Below, piece by piece: positions 43,116 through 45,451 of a stretch of DNA of 45,451 bases. Origin of the DNA: an uncultured Prochlorococcus sp. GTDB lineage: Bacteria > Cyanobacteriota > Cyanobacteriia > PCC-6307 > Cyanobiaceae. A program made the position numbers and the translations under genes. The notes under the pieces were generated by a model. It had not been told where the DNA came from. It was given only the letters and a program-made list of their open reading frames with translations, and did no database searches. The DNA is taken from contig CACLFQ010000006.1 in the NCBI GenBank assembly GCA_902606255.1, forward strand, positions 1 to 45,451, given 5' to 3'. Positions within the stretch are counted from its first letter, which is position 1. Each line of letters begins with the position of its first letter.

Positions 43116-44570
43116 TTGACAGGTGATAAATTAGGTAACATAAAATTTGGAACTGATGGGTGGAGAGGAATAATTGGATTTGATTTTAATCTATTCAATC
43201 TTTCTAGAGTTGTTGTTGCTGCATGCCAGGAGTTGTATTATCAATACTATAAAGAAGTTCATTCAAAGAAAATTATAATAGGATATGATCGTAGATTTAT
43301 GGCAAGTGAATTTGCCAAGCAAATAGTTCCTTTTGTAAGAGGATGTGGTTTCGAGCCTATTTTATCTAATAGCTTTGTTACTACACCATCTTGTAGTTTC
43401 TATGCCAAAGAAGTCGGTTGTCTTGGAGCGTTAGTAATTACAGCAAGTCATAATCCATATAATTGGCTGGGTCTTAAAATAAAGAGCTTTAATGGATGTT
43501 CTGTTGACGAATCCTTTACAAGTGAAATTGAAAAAAGATTAATGCTTGGAAATTCAATTGAAAAAATAGAGGGTGTTAATCAAGTGGTAGATATTAAGAA
43601 GTTTCATTTGGATAGAATTAAATCCCTTTTTGATATTGACTTTATTTCCAATAAGTTGAAAAAAATGAAAATGAAAATTTTTGTAGATTCTATGCATGGT
43701 TCAGCTGCAAATTGTATGACTGAGATTTTTGCTTCTAATGATTCAGAAGTCGTTTCAGAAATAAGAAAAGATGCTGATCCTTTTTTTGGAGGAAAACCTC
43801 CTGAACCCCTTTTAAATTATGTAGATGATTTAAATCAAATACTCAAAAAAAATTCAGAAAATGAAGTGAAAACTCTAGGAATTATATTTGATGGAGATGG
43901 TGACAGAATTGCGGCAATTGATGAAAAAGGAAGATATTCTAGTACGCAAGATTTACTCCCATACTTTATTAGTTATTTGGGGGGAATTAAAAATAATTCT
44001 TATCCAGTTTTAAAGACTGTTAGTGGTTCAGATATTATTAAAAATATATCAGAGAGTCAAAATAGAGATGTTTTTGAACTTCCAGTTGGCTTTAAATATA
44101 TTGCTGAAAAAATGATTAAAGAGAAAATATTCATTGGAGGAGAGGAATCTGGAGGAGTCGGTTTTGGTGACTTTATGCCTGAAAGAGATGCTTTATATGC
44201 AGCGATGGTATTGTTAAATGGAATTGCTGAAAAGTCTGAATACTTATACGAAACCTTAGATGAAATACAAAAAGATTTTGGGCCAAGTTTCTACAAAAGA
44301 ATTGATATTAAATTTCCAAATCAGTCAGAAAAAAATAATGTAAAAGAATATATTATCCATAATATTCCTGAGAATATTAATAATCACAAGTTAAAAAGTA
44401 TCTCAAAGATTGATGGAATAAAGTTGAGAATTAATAAAAATTTTTGGCTTCTTTTTAGGTTTTCAGGAACTGAACCTCTTTTAAGGTTGTATTGTGAAGC
44501 CCCAAAAGAATCTTATCTAGATGAGGTATTAAGGTGGGGTCAAGAATTTATAAATTTAGAAGGAAAATAA
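43116..44570 (+). CDS. Phosphoglucomutase/phosphomannomutase family protein
   Basis: 484 aa (TTG start); KFGTDGWRGIIG, VITASHNPYNWLGLKIK, IFDGDGDRIAAID, FRFSGTEPLLRLYCEA. Confidence 0.95.
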   Translation: MTGDKLGNIKFGTDGWRGIIGFDFNLFNLSRVVVAACQELYYQYYKEVHSKKIIIGYDRRFMASEFAKQIVPFVRGCGFEPILSNSFVTTPSCSFYAKEVGCLGALVITASHNPYNWLGLKIKSFNGCSVDESFTSEIEKRLMLGNSIEKIEGVNQVVDIKKFHLDRIKSLFDIDFISNKLKKMKMKIFVDSMHGSAANCMTEIFASNDSEVVSEIRKDADPFFGGKPPEPLLNYVDDLNQILKKNSENEVKTLGIIFDGDGDRIAAIDEKGRYSSTQDLLPYFISYLGGIKNNSYPVLKTVSGSDIIKNISESQNRDVFELPVGFKYIAEKMIKEKIFIGGEESGGVGFGDFMPERDALYAAMVLLNGIAEKSEYLYETLDEIQKDFGPSFYKRIDIKFPNQSEKNNVKEYIIHNIPENINNHKLKSISKIDGIKLRINKNFWLLFRFSGTEPLLRLYCEAPKESYLDEVLRWGQEFINLEGK

Positions 44571-44572
44571 GG

Positions 44573-45148
44573 ATGAAAAATTTATATTTAGCTAGTAAGA
44601 ATGAAGGCAAAATTGAAGAATATAAAAAATTGCTGGTTGGAGTTAACTGTAAATTATTACTTCAGCCAGAATCATTAGAAGTTGAAGAGGATGGACTGAC
44701 ATTTAGAGAAAATGCAATTAAAAAAGCGAGCGAAGTTTCGAGAAAAACAAAAAATTTCTCAATATCAGATGATTCAGGAATTTGTATTGAAGCATTAGGT
44801 GGGAAACCAGGCATTTACTCATCAAGATACGCAGAAAATGATCAGAAGAGAATTGAAAGAGTTTTAAAAGAACTTTATGGAGTGCAAAATAGAAGTGCTT
44901 TCTTTATTGCAAATATTTGTGTTTGTTCTCCAAATGGTGAAGTGATTATAGAATCTGAAGCTAAATGTTATGGCAATATTATTTTAGACCCGAGAGGAAA
45001 AGGTGGTTTTGGATATGACCCAATTTTTGAGGAAAGTTCTACCAGATTAACTTTCGCAGAAATGAATAACGATATTAAAGACAATTGTAGTCATAGAGGG
45101 AAAGCATTAAAAAAAATTATTCCAGATTTAATTGAAATTTTTTCTTAG
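44573..45148 (+). CDS. rdgB: Non-canonical purine NTP pyrophosphatase (RdgB/HAM1)
   Basis: MKNLYLASKNEGKIEEYKKLL...ISDDSGICIEALGGKPGIYSSRYAE; ATG 44573, 2 nt after the preceding stop, is preferred over the track start at 44534. Confidence 0.95.
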   Translation: MKNLYLASKNEGKIEEYKKLLVGVNCKLLLQPESLEVEEDGLTFRENAIKKASEVSRKTKNFSISDDSGICIEALGGKPGIYSSRYAENDQKRIERVLKELYGVQNRSAFFIANICVCSPNGEVIIESEAKCYGNIILDPRGKGGFGYDPIFEESSTRLTFAEMNNDIKDNCSHRGKALKKIIPDLIEIFS

Positions 45149-45150
45149 GT

Positions 45151-45451
45151 TCAATTAACCCAAGATCCATGAAGGCCATGGGGAATTGATATGGGTAATT
45201 CATAAACAGCTAATTCCTTTAAGTCTTTTGCGTCTAGTATCACTAAATCGCTTCCTCTTCTCTCTCCGTTCCATAGAAGTATAAATAAAAATCCTTCATC
45301 TTCTTTAGAAGAGTTTTCTGATGGAACCATTATTGGTTCACTTACGAATCCACTTGGACCTGCTGACCAAGAAATTTCTTCCTTTGAAATTAAATTTATT
45401 TTTTTTATTGCTTGAAGTGGTGCGTTCCCCAGCTTTTGAGATGTGCTTGCC
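45151..45451 (-). CDS. Carotenoid oxygenase (RPE65/CCD-like), C-terminal fragment
   Basis: Manual minus-strand translation: ...PSGFVSEPIMVPSENSSKEDEGFLFILLWNGERRGSDLVILDAKDLKELAVYELPISIPHGLHGSWVN*, typical carotenoid cleavage oxygenase C-terminus; truncated at window edge. Confidence 0.88.
   Translation of the reverse strand, partial: ASTSQKLGNAPLQAIKKINLISKEEISWSAGPSGFVSEPIMVPSENSSKEDEGFLFILLWNGERRGSDLVILDAKDLKELAVYELPISIPHGLHGSWVN

Noticed and set aside
1-45451. CRISPR arrays, transposons, prophage genes, defence or toxin-antitoxin islands, biosynthetic clusters
   Set aside because: No regularly spaced repeats, transposase/integrase/phage structural proteins, or multi-gene accessory blocks were seen; content is core cyanobacterial genome throughout.

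Overview
This 45.5-kb, very AT-rich window has the gene content and protein sequences of a streamlined marine picocyanobacterium, most likely high-light Prochlorococcus. It is almost entirely core housekeeping and photosynthesis genes: pyrB, gatC, crtR, ileS, trmB, glmM, thyX/dcd/cobO, ntcA, pth, psbH/psbN/psbI/psbK, leuCD, cinA, glyA, murJ, sfsA, amt, ispH, purH, cobS, tgt, pyrE, ygfZ, rdgB and others. There are three tRNAs: Leu-UAG, Arg-ACG and Met-CAT. I see no CRISPR array, transposase, integrase, prophage or defence island, and no convincing new multi-gene system. The ORF track misses or mis-calls several genes: psbN, psbI, psbK, both partial edge genes (coaBC and a carotenoid oxygenase), and the N-termini of crtR and cobS. 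The observations most worth a second look are: (1) crtR and cobS have open reading frames whose conserved N-termini are not preceded by any ATG/GTG/TTG, which implies ATT/ATC/ACG initiation or a sequence error; (2) a RecB-like/DEDD nuclease fusion whose RecB catalytic residues look eroded; (3) an NtcA box plus a hairpin/U-run in the amt leader; (4) an NtcA-like box upstream of ntcA; (5) an unusually long, structured intergenic region at about 34.15-34.39 kb that could encode a small RNA.
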